Shown here in pieces: positions 1 through 36,710 of a stretch of 64,000 nt of DNA. The translations under genes and the position numbers were made by a program. Every line of letters starts with the position of its first letter. Within the stretch, counting starts at the first letter, position 1. Source of the DNA: Synaphobranchus kaupii (taxonomy: Eukaryota > Chordata > Actinopteri > Anguilliformes > Synaphobranchidae); assembly GCA_029718625.1 (NCBI GenBank), contig CM056380.1, positions 45,477,413 to 45,541,412 of the forward strand. The letters run 5' to 3'. Under the pieces are notes generated by a model, which had not been told where the DNA came from, searched no databases, and worked only from the letters and a program-made list of their open reading frames with translations.

Positions 1-24210
<24,210 letters not shown>

Positions 24211-24300
24211 GTTTAACTGGGGAGAGCGACTAGAAGGGCATCTGTACCACGTGTCAGGTCAGAGACCGTAGGGCGAGACCATACGATTTTAACAGGGTTG
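24211..24300 (-). promoter_or_regulatory. probable lrpprc 5' UTR and core promoter
   Basis: Sequence directly upstream of the lrpprc start codon. It is moderately GC/CpG-bearing and contains a CACGTG E-box (24248-24253) and no obvious TATA box. Placement follows only from the start codon position; no transcription start can be read from the sequence. Confidence 0.4.
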
Positions 24301-27300
24301 CACAATGTGTGTCGTACTTGTATATCTTTTTAATGTCTAAATTATTAGAAAAAACAGACCGTATTTTTGGTGTTACACACTAAATTTAATGTTATTTTAT
24401 TTGCTTTATTATTGCGTTTGTTTCTTGAAAAATAGTGTTCAATGTTGTACACGCACCCCCCGAGTAACACCGCAATATACAGTCCCTGTTTCATGTAATT
24501 GGCGCTTGCTTCACTCACTGCACGCTTCTGTATATCAGTAGGGAAATACAGCGATCATAAGGGTGGAAATTAGTAGGCTACTTGCAGTAAGTCACCGAAG
24601 AGGCAAATTTGAGTCGCATAGTTTTTTATGGTTGTCCGTAATTGTGCATGGATGGTTACATACAGTATTTATTTATGCAGCGAAACAAACGGCAAATACG
24701 ACAGAGAAATGTGTTGGAGAGATGCCCTCGAATAGACGTTATCAAACTGAGGGGTCTCCCCGTGTATGTCTGTTATAATGATAACATTTGGAGCGCATCC
24801 AGCTGCTGTTCTTCGGCATTGCTTTTCATGTCACATGTCATACATTCTGTAGAAATCCACCCTTAGGGGTTTTGAGTAATTCATATCAGTTCTCTAACAC
24901 CAATCACTTCAATTTTTATTTTCTTCTTCTTTTCTTTATGCCTTTAGAAAGAGGTTGCATTTTTTATTGATTATTTAATATACTGATGGTCAGTGCAAGT
25001 AATCGTACTTCATGGATCCCAAGAATGGAAATTGCTTTATCATCATCATCATCATTGCAGCAGAACATTAAGACACTACACAACATATTTACAAACCACA
25101 GATAAGTAACAGGATACATGAAAATGACACGTACAGTGACATGTACTATATAGCGGCAGCAGGAAAAGTATGTATTGTAGAAACGTGCAAAGCTGTTGTG
25201 TGCCACAAGTAATCATGTTACTGATGGTGTGGTCTATTTGTTAAGGAATCTTATTGCTGATGGAAGAAGTGAAGGCCTTGTTGAGCATGTTAGCAGGATG
25301 AAGCTATTACTAAAATCATTTTGTAGTGCATTATGGAATCATGAAGGGTTAGGTCTTGGGTTACACGTTCTTGCTTTTATAAAACTAAATTAAGTTAGGA
25401 ATCCAATTTGTGGACAATAAAGAGTTCAAAGACAATGCAAAAGCTAAATATGTTTTAAAATTAGTAACAGGACAATTTTTAAAAAAATGTGTTTTCAAAT
25501 CCATGATTGATCATGTGATTAGTTGGAACGAAACCAAGCAATCAGAGGCACCAGCACTTCCTCTGAAATCCAGGGGGTGGCACTATAACCCCAGAGAACA
25601 CAGCACTGAGACCAGAGGAAGGAGGTATGGAAGGAGAACACCTCAGCATTGTGTTTTTGTGACCTATCTGTAAGTAGTGAGCAAATATTCCTTTGATGAA
25701 TATGTTTTTAAAGGGACTAGAGCTTGGACTCTGATATCTCAACTTGTGCAGTATTTTTAAAAAATAATAAAGTTGTTGTTGGGGGGTTGGGCAGATTTGT
25801 TTACCCTGGGGTGCTGGGGTTAGTTGATTGGCTCTCTCTGGGTGTCAGCTTTGGAAAAGGTCACCTAGGTGGGATGTTGCCAGGCAGGCCAGGAGGCCAC
25901 CCAGTGGGTTGTTTGGTCTCATGCAGGGTGTCAGAGAATGGAAGGTGCGATGGAGGTGACGTGCACTGTGTCACTCTCTATCTCCTAGGAGACAGCTGCT
26001 AAGCACCCCTTGCCTGTACCGGGCATCACCCCCCCTGTAGAGGTGCCCAGCTGACAGGTGACACTGAACATATCCTGCCTGCCAGGCACATCACTGCCTG
26101 CGCACCCGGCCTCACCAGTCACTTCCTGTCAGTAAACCACCCGAAAGGAAGACACTAGAACAGTGGGTGGGTGGGTGAGGGTAGGCAGCAGCTCACACAA
26201 ACAGCACAAATGCCACTAACACAGCTGACAGGGGAGCTGCCAAGGTCACTAAAACACCCCCCCCCCCACACACACACACACACACACACAAACCCATACA
26301 AACACACACACATTCTTGCACACACAGACACACACATACAATCACACTCATGCACACAATTGCACGCGCACACACACATGCATGCATAAACACACATGTA
26401 CACACACACACTCACCCATAATACAGTGATCCAAAATATTCTCCGGCATGCCTGACCTCAAGTGGAGCCAGACGAGGACAAATTTTTTATTTATTTTTTA
26501 TTTTTTTGAGGGGAAAGTGCTGTACTCTCTTGAATGATGAATGTGTCGTTGGCCCTAATAGCTGGAGCGTGTGCCAGGAAGTGTGCACTGGTTTAATGTG
26601 TTTCCGCTCCTCTTTCGCCCCCGAAAGGCATCCGGATTGAAACACTAACTGGCCAGCGGCTCTTAATACCAAGGTCCCTGTGGCTCCTTTGGTCAAAGCA
26701 GTCAATTCTCTTAATATTTCCAAGAATGCACCGGAATCTCTTTCATCAGTATTTTTTTTTTGGCAGGGTGTGCACTTTGTCCGTCCTATCAGTGTTCAAG
26801 ACCAAAGCATGCTCAGAGGCCAGCATAAAATTTATACGGCTTCCCGGATTTATAATTTATTCAGGAAAACATTCCTTTTAATCGGCCATTAAAAAAATGT
26901 GTGTTCATGCTGAAGAGAACACGCTTCATCTGGAAATGCATTTTTTTTTAAAATTCAATTTCAAGTTACATTTCTTGCCTGATATTTTCTTCTTAATGGT
27001 AGGGGAGTAAGACAGACAGATTGGGAGGTTTTAGGTGGGGAAGGGTATTTGGTTGGTTGAGGAGCGCTTGTGGCTCGAACCCCCAGCGAAAGATCCGTCT
27101 AGAGGCCCATAGTCCCGGTACAGTCTCAGCATCACTGATAAGACCACGGCTCGTGTTTACTGTTGTTTCCAGTCGCGCTGCTAAAGAATTCATAGCCTCT
27201 TGCCCCTCAGCTCTATGACTGAGCGTGTGCGGGCGGGCGGGGGGATGATACCATGCGTCGGATTATTGGCGGAGGTCAGTCAGAGACGGGAGGGGCCCAG

Positions 27301-30300
27301 GCTTTTCAATGGCCCCTGTGATCTAAAAGGAGGATGCGGGGGGAAAGAAATATCTCCAGGTTGCTGAATAATGAAAAAGAAAGTGCAAGGTATGCCACTG
27401 AGAGAACACTTTACTTTCTTATTTCTCTTTTTGCTGAATGAACTCAGAGGTCTTCCACTGCATGAATGCATTTGTGTAAGTGATCTATAATTCATGGCCG
27501 CTATTTATTATTTAGTTATTATTTTCACTTTTTTACTTACATTTTTTTTTTCTTCCGCTCCCCAATTGAAAATCTTTCCCTGTTTGCCTTGTCGATTCTT
27601 ATAAACAGTCTTGACAACAGAGACCGGGGGCTATCACGGCTGTCTACTGCGGTGTGAAATTTGCTGAAACACAGGTACATGCCATGCTAGCCTCTGAGTG
27701 AACTAAAGAATGTGTTGGCAGAATTCCTGTCCAGGCGAGGCCTCTGCTATCTAGCAGTTCCTTGTCACCTCCAGAGGTTTTGTGTTACTTTATGGCCCTG
27801 GGTACAGGAGTGCCTGTCTGAGTCTACAGGCGTCCAAAAACAAGCTCTTACCCCCGTCACATCTACCTCAGGGCCTGGCTCCTTGTTTCATGTGACTGAA
27901 TGAGCCCCTACCCAGGGGGAACGCAGGGAGGCACCTGCGAGCGTCACCTCGGCAACAGCAGGCCAGCGCGGTGCGATGTGTGAGCAGAGAGGGAGGAAGT
28001 GAAAAGCGAAGGAGAGGCCAGGGGAGACGACGGAGGAGAGAGGCGGCGAGCCTTTTTTCCCCGTGGAGCTCGGGCCACGTCCGCCCGCATCAGGAGGCGC
28101 AAGACAGACGGAGCCTTCCTGCGTAAAAAACGGCTGCTTTCCCCCAGATGCCGAAGCGACGGGCTCGTCGAAGCGGGACACTGCGCGCACCGTCAGGCCG
28201 CACGGGCCCGAACGTGACCGCACGGGCCCAAACGTGACCTCGTGGGTGACTGCGGGCACCGTCAGGCCGCACGGGCCCAAACGTGACCGCGCGGGTAAGA
28301 AACGGAGTGAACGGTGAAGTGGGCGATGTGAAACCCCAGTGGGCGAGTGCAATAAGGTGTTGGCTGCAGTGAGCATGTGCAGGGTGAGTCTGAGGCACGG
28401 TGCTCCTCTCACCCTAAAGCCGTAGCATCCGCCCCTGTGCTCGCTGGATTACCTGAAGCAGTATGAACGGGAGAGACAAACATACGCACATCGAACAGCA
28501 CACAGGGTAATACAGTTAGGAAAGTACGTTACACAAGTGGAGGGAAGGGACATTCTTTTACTCCATTTCAAGCCTGGGAGCAGGCCTGATAAGGGGTATT
28601 TCCCTCTGAACTGTGTCTCTCTGTCACATACACTCTCTCTCGCTCTCTCTCACTCTCACACTCTCTCTGTGTCTCTCCCTCTGTTTTATTTTTCGCTCTT
28701 GCCCTCCTTTCAGACAATCCCATGTTCATCAGCCCTAAAGTGATTCACGGAGCTTTTCCCCGCCGAGACGAAGATGAACGTACTTGCGCTGATCCGAAAA
28801 CAATGTGACATCTGGGGACAAACATACACTATTACCGCCATCGTTACAGGGCCCTGATTACCGCCGCGCCGGACCGCGCCATGCCCGAGCGCCTCTCCCC
28901 TGCCGCCCCTCCGCAGTTCTGAGGGTGCCAGCCCCGTCTCTCATCATCATCAGGGAAGACGCGCCGTTCGCCCGCCTGGTCAAGCGTGGCAGAGGGGGAT
29001 ATATTTACACACACCTCAGCCGTTGCCCGTTGCTGGGCCTTCTGCCTCGCGCGAGAGGCATGTGAGGGAGGCATTTTGGTCGGGGGCTCTCTATCTCAAT
29101 GGCGTTGTGGGCACTGTTGCGGGGGGGGGGGGGGGGGGGGGGTGTCGCTCTAATGATGCCCCCTTGCCCTCACCATAATGGGCCAGGCATTAGGTTTGCC
29201 TCACTGATCACCACCGGAGAGATCACACAAGAGCCAGTACTGGGTACCCCCCCCCCCCCCCCACTGTAACCACGTCTATGCCCGCTCCCTGACTCCCGCG
29301 ACACCGTGGCGTGGTGCGGATCCCTGCGCGAGGACGAGATCTCAGGACTGCCAGGCTAATGGACTTGAACTAGGGTGGAGAAACGGAGGGGAGTCTCACG
29401 TCACAGTGTACACGCGAGGAGGCCGCGGTGCACGCCTACACAACCGCTCTCTCAAACGGTGAGACCCGTGAGCTAACCATATTAGCACACAGAGGAAGCC
29501 TATCTATTCTAATGGGAAGCTGTGAATTTGAATTTACGGCATCTGTGACGTTGATTCATAGAAACCATCATGGTTTAAACCAGGTTTTTTTGTTTTTGAA
29601 TGAGTACCCATGGATGTCAAAAGCTATGTCATGGTCTCTTGTCCATGTATAGGCACTTTGCTGACCCCTGTTCAGTCAGAGAGGTCCATATCCTAACTTT
29701 AGCCACTATAAGATAAACAGCCAAACTGATTCTGGATCAGCAGTCCGACTATGAGACGCTTTAGGAACGTGGAGCCTGATTTCACTTGACTTCTTGTGAG
29801 TAGTTAATTTGCAGACACATTAGTGTCTCTGTTGTCTTTTTCCACATCATCCTTCCCCACACGCATGTGACACAAACAAAGCTCGCGGCTCGTTCTCTGC
29901 ATGTTGCGATGTGTCACGCCATCGCACGCGTTCAGAGGAGCGTGTCGAACGAAGCGTGTTCATCAGCGCCTACATGCTGTCGGGAATGAAGAAAACCCTG
30001 AGAATGGTGTGTGTGTGTGTGTTTGTGTGTGTTATGTGAGGACATAGGGGGCAGGGGCAGGGGAGCATCAGCGAAAACATGCATGTTAATTTCCTGACAC
30101 TTTTAAAGAATGACCGTGAGGGGTGTTGTCATCTGAAGCTATACAAGAGAACTCTGACACCACAATGCACTTCACCATGTTGTCATGGGGATGGAGAACA
30201 TCACTGAGGAGCAGATCTCAATCATCACAGCTCTGGGGGAGGGGGCTGAAACTCCAACCGATTCAGGCTGACCCTGCTCCACTCACGCCTTTGAACGTGT

Positions 30301-31180
30301 GACCTCTGACCCCCATACACGCATACACACACGTACATGCACAGACACGCGCAAACACAACTGGAAACATACAGGAGGCACATTCATAACACACAAACGT
30401 AGCAGTGGTTGCACACAAACACACACACACATAGCAGTGGATACACACAGACACACACATAGCACTGGCTGCGCACAGACACACATACAAAGCAGTGGTT
30501 GCACACAAACACACATACCAGTGGTTGCACACACGCACACACACACACACATAGCAGGGAAATGTTTAGGAAAATCTGGAGTGGCAGGCCTGGGGTCCTG
30601 CCAGGACCCTGACACTAGGGAGATGAGGTCAGTGTCCTGACAGTTTTTAGGGGACTGGTACGAGGTGTGAAACGCACTGAGCGCTCTCAGCTCAGCAGGT
30701 ACATGGAGAAGCACAGTGTTTTCAGGGTGGCGGCGGGGGGGGGGGTGTTGTTCATACTGGGTCGGGATGCAGCCAGTGAGAATTTTGGAATTTGACAGGC
30801 TGGAGTGGGGATGGGGGGTCAACCTTATGGACACTGACAATGTGCCCCCCCCCCCCCTCCCCCACAGCAAGTGACTGTCACACTACAACACAGCAATGAC
30901 CAGATGTAAAATGGCAAGAAAATACAATTGAGAAAAATCCACAGCTAAATTTTAGTCAATAATTGAATTTAATGTTTGTTCAATTTGAAACTAGCAGGTC
31001 ATTTGTGAGAAGTCAAAACACGTGTTTCAAATACAAAAACAAAGACTTGAAAGAAAGGGTTTATGGAGCTGTGTCAAAGTGACACTTGCAGAAATTAGGG
31101 CAAAGCTGTATTTTCTACACAAAATAAATCTCAGGTATTGTTAGCAAGTCTAATTTAGATTCTAATTTATCACTGAAAGT
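24300..31180. other. intergenic, no gene recognised
   Basis: I see simple repeats (CA tract 26263-26412; poly-G 29120-29143; poly-C 29247-29262; CA tracts 30310-30550) and otherwise unique sequence. Long ORFs at 27888-28412 (minus) arise from a GC-rich segment with a repeated CACGGGCCCAAACGTGACC motif. No exon with recognised protein similarity was found on either strand. Confidence 0.6.
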
Positions 31181-31199
31181 AACTGAGTTTCTGAGCATC

Positions 31200-31225
31200 A
31201 TGGTTTGTGTGTGTGTCTGTGCGTG

Positions 31226-31282
<57 letters not shown>

Positions 31283-31345
31283 AAGCGCGTTTGCGTGTGT
31301 GTGTGCATCTGCGTGTGTGTATGGTATGTGTGTGTGTCTGCGTTT
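31200..31345. repeat. (TG)n microsatellite
   Basis: TGTGTG/CGTGTG tract with a long uninterrupted central run. Confidence 0.96.
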
Positions 31346-31377
31346 GTGTGGAGACAGAGAGAGTTTCTGTGTGTTTG

Positions 31378-31608
31378 GCATTGTAGCATAAAGGTTTGGG
31401 AACTGCGCTTGCGACTCCAAGGCTGAAGGTAAGATTCCCACGTGAGGCACTGCCGTTGTACCCTTGAGCAAAGTACTTAACCTGAATTCTTTCAGTAAAA
31501 ATATCCAGCTATTTAAATGAACTGTTTGTAAAAAGAATGTAAGCTGCATAAGTCACTCTGGAGAAGTGCGTCTGCTAAATGCTTAAAACGTAAATGTAAA
31601 ACTGTGTA
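31378..31608 (+). mobile_element. tRNA-derived fish SINE with LINE-like tail
   Basis: A tRNA-like head (TAGCATAAAGG, degenerate A box; GGTAAGATTCCCACGTGAGG, degenerate B box) is followed by the widespread fish SINE body GCACTGCCGTTGTACCCTTG and AGTACTTAACCTGAAT. The 3' tail is CACTCTGGAGAAGTGCGTCTGCTAAATG, broken here only by point changes. Confidence 0.8.
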
Positions 31609-31820
31609 TCTTTGCCTTAGGCGAGAGTTGTGCATTTAATGTGCTGGTTTGTTGGTTTCTACATGCAGAGTGCTGATTTTGGCTCATAGGAATAAAGCCA
31701 GGCTGTTGAAGCTCTCGCTGTATTTCAATATTTATAAGGTGACCTTCCATTATATCATTACGCTGCATAGCTCGTAACCAAGATGCTAATCTACAGGGCG
31801 AAGGCAGGCCGTAGAACTTC

Positions 31821-32726
31821 CATAGTTAAAAGTGAGACGTGATTAAGTGTGCAGAATTGCTATAGTTTAAAGTGAGATGTGATTAAGTGTGCAGAATTGC
31901 TATAGTTTAAAGTGAGATGTGATTAAGTGTGCAGAATTGCCATAGTTTAAAGTGAGATGTGATTAAGTGTGCAGAATTGCCATAGTTTAAAGTGAGATGT
32001 GATTAAGTGTGCAGAATTGCTATAGTTTAAAGTGAGACGTGATTAAGTGTGCAGAATTGCCATAGTTTAAAGTGAGATGTGATTAAGTGTGCAGAATTGC
32101 CATCGTTTAAAGTGAGATGTGATTAAGTGTGCAGAATTGCCATAGTTTAAAGTGAGATGTGATTAAGTGTGCAGAATTGCCATAGTTTAAAGTGAGATTT
32201 GATTAAGTGTGCAGAATTGCCATAGTTTAAAGTGAGACGTGATTAATTGTGCAGAATTGCCATAGTTTAAAGTGAGACGTGATTAATTGTGCAGAATTGC
32301 CATAGTTTAAAGTGAGATGTGATTAAGTGTGCAGAATTGCCATAGTTTAAAGTGAGATGTGATTAAGTGTGCAGAATTGCTATAGTTTAAAGTGAGATTT
32401 GATTAAGTGTGCAGAATTGCCATAGTTTAAAGTGAGATTTGATTAAGTGTGCAGAATTGCCATAGTTTAAAGTGAGACGTGATTAAGTGTGCAGAATTGC
32501 CATAGTTTAAAGTGAGATTTGATTAAGTGTGCAGAATTGCTATAGTTTAAAGTGAGATGTGATTAAGTGTGCAGAATTGCCATAGTTTAAAGTGAGATGT
32601 GATTAAGTGTGCAGAATTGCCATAGTTTAAAGTGAGATGTGATTAAGTGTGCAGAATTGCCATAGTTTAAAGTGAGATGTGATTAAGTGTGCAGAATTGC
32701 TATAGTTTAAAGTGAGATGTGATTAA
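31821..32726. repeat. 40-bp minisatellite, ~22.6 copies
   Basis: The unit is TATAGTTTAAAGTGAGATGT followed by GATTAAGTGTGCAGAATTGC, highly homogeneous (mostly C/T at the CATAG/TATAG position and ATGT/ACGT/ATTT variants). The last unit is cut at its TTAA by the Kolobok-type element that follows. Confidence 0.98.
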
Positions 32727-33217
32727 AGGGTAAGTTCGCTATTTTGGACCTTGGACCCTATTTGCGGTCCGTCTTCCATGAACCTGACCCATGAAGTCCA
32801 TTTTTTCGCTGATCGGTCCAGTATTGAGTTCGGTACACATTTCCTGTAGGCTCTCACTGGGCTACAATGGAAGTGAACGGGGCAAGTAGAAATGTTATGG
32901 AAAAACAACGATAAATGTGCTTTTATAGCTCAGTGTGTATTCTTACGGTCTCAGTATGCTCTCCTGTGAAATGTAGGCTATCGCAAACGCAAACCGAACT
33001 TTAAAAAGAAAGTTTCATTTGAAACAGAACTATTTCTCCGACCGCGCTACCTCGCATTGTAAACTTCCGCAGTCTAGCTACGTTGTAGAGAGGCCGCTTG
33101 AAAAGCAGTTGATCACAAATCCTGACCTCCCGTTGGAGTTTACTAGCTAGTAGCGTACAGCAGAAATATTTGTAACGCAGTGTTTGTAATCATCATTTTT
33201 AATATTTTATCACAGCA

Positions 33218-33529
33218 ATGGTGCGCGAATGTGCAGTCCCCGGTTGTGGGAATAAAATGTCTGGACGCTCAAATACCAGTTTCCACAGGCTTCCGTTCTC
33301 TGACCCAGAAAGATTGAGACTTTGGCTGGTTGTCTTACGGATCGACATAAACACTCCAGTCAATCAACTCCGTTTGGCAGACTCGCGAGTTTGTGGAGCG
33401 CATTTCGACGCTACTGATTTCTGTAACCGCAAATCAGAAGCAAAACACTGGTTTCTAAAGAACACAGCTGTTCCTCGTGTCGGACCTGCAGCACTATCAA
33501 GCACCGGAGCGGAGGTAAGTTATATTTAG
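33218..33529 (+). CDS. THAP-domain first exon of a transposon-encoded protein
   Basis: The ORF starts MVRECAVPGCGNKMSGR. It has the C2CH zinc-coordination pattern of THAP fingers: C5 and C10, then C-x2-H in CGAHF, the conserved W in the helix region (LWLVVLR) and an AVP box near the end (NTAVPRVG). A GAG followed by GTAAGT at ~33513 is a good 5' splice donor, so the ~98 residues before it are probably one exon. THAP fingers bind DNA and in transposases recognise the element ends. The rest of the transposase is not found downstream before the right terminal repeat. Confidence 0.8.
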   Translation: MVRECAVPGCGNKMSGRSNTSFHRLPFSDPERLRLWLVVLRIDINTPVNQLRLADSRVCGAHFDATDFCNRKSEAKHWFLKNTAVPRVGPAALSSTGAEVSYI

Positions 33530-33758
33530 GCTAGCTATAACGTTACTAACATTTTTATTTTTTTTGAGCGCGTCCTCTGACCCAGCACTCAGTACCAACT
33601 AACAAAATCCGAGCTTGACATAAGTTGTTTTCTTGTAACAAAACTGTCGGAAACGTTCATCAACTATAACTTTTTACAATTCTATAATGTTTTATTTACA
33701 AATGCTTGACGCATGGTGTCCTGTCCAAAGTTCTCATCTATCACATATCTGTTGGCAG

Positions 33759-34172
33759 TCATAGTGTAATGGTAATCAATGGAGATGATCCAGTGTCATC
33801 CACGGATACATCCAGGTTTTCAATGGCATTCGGTAGCAACAGATCCCACTCCCTACAACACAAACTTTCCTCCTCTCTGGGCATCTGCTCGCACCTCTTG
33901 CAAGAACACCAAAAGTCCCCCGAAATTCTTGGTCTAGCCTCGGCAGCGACTTCGGATAACATTACCTGCGCAACTTCAGCCTCTCTCTCTTCTCTTGCTC
34001 TCTTATCATCCATCTCTTGTAGTTCCGTGTCCGTGTATTCTGGCTCAAATCTGTAGCCAGTAACGTCAAAGTCAAAATTGAATTCTTCGTCTTCGTAATC
34101 ATTATAGTCATCCATCATCCAAGTTTTTTTGTGGAAATTGTAGCCTACGTTGCTGCAGGTAAACAAACGCAA
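33759..34172 (-). CDS. ORF resembling the cysteine-rich P2X7 C-terminal (ballast) domain
   Basis: 137 codons; the likelier start is the Met pair at 34118-34113 after a short leader. A very acidic N-terminus (DDYNDYEDEEF) leads to GYRFEPEYTDTE, a charged helix (DDKRAREEREAEV), then FWCSCKRCEQMPREEESLCC. The pattern W-C-x-C-x2-C-x2-M-P-x-E-E-x2-CC is what I recognise from the intracellular C-terminal domain of P2X7 receptors and the stand-alone fish proteins annotated P2X7-like. The reading frame ends at 33759 without the rest of that domain. It is convergent with the THAP exon inside the same transposon. Assignment is by motif only. Confidence 0.6.
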   Translation of the reverse strand: MRLFTCSNVGYNFHKKTWMMDDYNDYEDEEFNFDFDVTGYRFEPEYTDTELQEMDDKRAREEREAEVAQVMLSEVAAEARPRISGDFWCSCKRCEQMPREEESLCCREWDLLLPNAIENLDVSVDDTGSSPLITITL

Positions 34173-34599
34173 ACTGCTCAGCTAGATAGTTTCGTAAACG
34201 GCCGGCACACCTTCCCACTCCCCTACCCCCGACACATAGTACTCCGCGGGAGCAGCGAAAACAAGCAACAGAGAAATGCTTACTTCCAAGCCATGCCAAG
34301 CACGTAAAAATGTTCGGATTGAGATACATTTCACAGGAGAGCATACTGAGACCGGTAAGAATACACCCTGAGCTTCCCGTCTCATTTACTGTACATGAAA
34401 GCACATTTATCGAACATATTCTACTTGCCCCGTTCACTTCCATTGTAGCCCAGTGAGAGCCTACAGGAAATGTGTACCGAACTCAATACTGGACCGATCA
34501 GCGAAAAAATGGACTTCATGGGTCAGGTTCATGGAAGACGGACCGCAAATAGGGTCCAAGGTCCAAAATAGCGAACTTACCCTTTAAGTGTCCTGCTGT

Positions 34600-34773
34600 T
34601 TGAGAATTCCATTGAATGCACTTAATGCACATGCAAACAGCAACAGTTTAACCAAACATTGTGGTTTAATCTGAATATAACGTAGTTCGGCACTTGAGAC
34701 TTCAAGCATGTTGCATTTTTCCTGTCCCCCAGGATCAAATTCCCTCATTATACAGGTGCCTCCTCTGCACCCT

Positions 34774-34820
<47 letters not shown>

Positions 34821-34913
34821 CTCACACGAATACACACACACACATACACACACACACTCGTACATGCAAGCACAAACAAAGACACACACACACGCAAACA
34901 CACACTCGTGTGT

Positions 34914-34948
<35 letters not shown>

Positions 34949-35690
34949 TGCTCCCTCCAGCTTTTCCAGCTCCGTATTAGCATAATGTGCCAATGGTGTT
35001 GATTACTAATAAGTGTTTCGGGGAAGAGGCAGGACCGGGGGGGAAGTGAACGCTCGGGCACAAACACACAGCGGGGTTTATCCATGAGGGAACACATCAG
35101 AGCCTCAGAGTCTCTCTCTGGAGACCCGCCGGCCTTCCCTCCTCATTCCCTCACATCTGCATAACATCCCGCGCTGCTCCACATAATAACAGACCTGAAG
35201 TGACAATGCAGGGATTGTAGTTTCATACACTGCCTTTCTTTCTTATGACCCTGACACACTTTGCACTGTGGGGTGGGGGGGGGGGGGGGGGCACTCCCCT
35301 CAACCGACACCCACTGTGTTATGCCCACAATAGTGCCCACACTGGTGCTTCATTGTGCATTTTTTCATATTTTTTAATTTACAGCAGTTATTTCCATTTG
35401 CTTTTTCCAGCGTACTAATCACTAACAGTGTAACGTTATGTCTAATTGAATTTTATTTGCAATTTGCAGATGAGTAAGAATTGGGAAATGAACTTGTGCG
35501 TTTACTTTGATGTACAGTACCAAGTATACACCAAATCAATGGCTTTTTGAAGGTTATAAAGCAACTTAAAACTTAGACTTTTGGCCTCAGGCAGCCTTCA
35601 AGCCAGAACCAGCAGCACCTGCAATGAAATGGGGACAGGAGTCAAACCCTGAAGGAGGAATCTGAGGAATCTCACTCTCTCCCTGAGCTT
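34600..35690. other. intergenic; simple repeats only
   Basis: (AAT)n at 34775-34820, CA tracts 34828-34945 and poly-G at 35275-35290. No coding sequence recognised. Confidence 0.7.
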
Positions 35691-36155
35691 GTGGTGTTTG
35701 GGATGGAAAGCAGGATTGGTAATGTAGTGTTGGGGATTGAGAGCAGGATGGGTGATGTGGTGTTTGGGATTGAGAGCAGGATGGGTAATGTAGTGTTGGG
35801 GACTGAGAGCAGGATGGGTAATGTGGTGTTGGGGACTGAGAGCAGGATGGGTAATGTAATGTTGGGGACTGAGAGCAGGATGGGTAATGTAGAGTTGGGG
35901 ACTGAGAGCAAGATGGGTAATGTGGTGTTGGAGACTGAGAGCAGGATGGGTAATGTAGTGTTGGGGACTGAGAGCAGGATGGGTAATATAGTGTTGGGGA
36001 TTGAGAGCAGGATGGGTGATGTGGTGTTGGTGATTGAGAGCAGGATGGGTAGTGTTGGGGACTGAGAGCAGGATGGGTAATGTGGTGTTGGGGACTGAGA
36101 GCAGGATGGGTAATGTAGTGTTGGGGACTGAGAGCAGGATGGTTAATGTAGTGTT
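35690..36155. repeat. 33-bp minisatellite, left block
   Basis: The unit is GTAATGTAGTGTTGGGGACT plus GAGAGCAGGATGG, ~14 copies. Because 33 is a multiple of three, both strands give long open frames (GNVVLGTESRM and PALSPQHYITH) that are artefacts. Confidence 0.97.
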
Positions 36156-36710
36156 AACCACTTCGCTCTTCTACAGCAGGGCGACTGGCACTTCCCCCCC
36201 TCCGTGTCAAAGGCTCTCGCTTGTCCCGACTGCAGAGTTTTTCCACATTAGCACCTCAGTGGTGGAATGAACTTCCCATTCCCCTACGTTCTACTCCAAC
36301 CCTGCCTGCATTCCGTCGAGGCCTGAAGACACACCTCTTCAGACTCCACCTTGACTGATATCCTCACCTAGGAATATCAGTTCCCTGTTCCCTGTGTTTT
36401 CCTGTCTGTTTATTATAGTTTATAATAGTATTTGGAATGGTTTATAATAGCATAGTTTATAATAGTATTTGGAATGGTTTATAACAGTATAGTTTATAAT
36501 AGTATTTGGAATGAAAGTGTGGTGTTGCTGATTTGCCCACAGCTTACTGTGAACTACAGTCAACGTTCATTGCTAGGGATAGCTGCTACATTATGCAAAG
36601 GATGTACTTTGCCTTGTCTGTTCTGTAATGATGATGATGTCTCTGTACGCACTTACTGTACGTCGCTTTGGATAAAAGCGTCTGCTAAATAAATGTAATG
36701 TAATGTAATG
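36156..36710 (+). mobile_element. 5'-truncated L2/Rex1-like LINE 3' end inside the minisatellite
   Basis: The end of ORF2 can be read at 36247-36357: LAPQWWNELPIPLRSTPTLP and then AFRRGLKTHLFRLHLD followed by a stop. The 3' UTR ends in TACGTCGCTTTGGATAAAAG, CGTCTGCTAAATAAATG and (TAATG)n. TAATGTAGTGTT occurs on both sides (36144-36155 and 36711-36722), consistent with a target duplication of the 33-bp repeat. Confidence 0.82.

Larger units (their letters stand above)
32727..34583. mobile_element. Kolobok-type DNA transposon, 1857 bp, internally deleted
   Basis: Terminal inverted repeats start AGGGTAAGTTCGCTATTTTG and stay identical for roughly 165 bp before diverging to ~260 bp. The flanks are TTAA on both sides (32723-32726, 34584-34587). 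The pre-insertion site GATTAAGTGT is exactly the minisatellite unit, which proves a 4-bp TTAA target duplication. TTAA duplications together with a THAP-domain transposase define the Kolobok superfamily (established). Inside are a plus-strand THAP exon and a convergent minus-strand ORF. The catalytic part of the transposase is missing, so this copy is non-autonomous. The near-perfect ends suggest a recent insertion. Confidence 0.82.
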
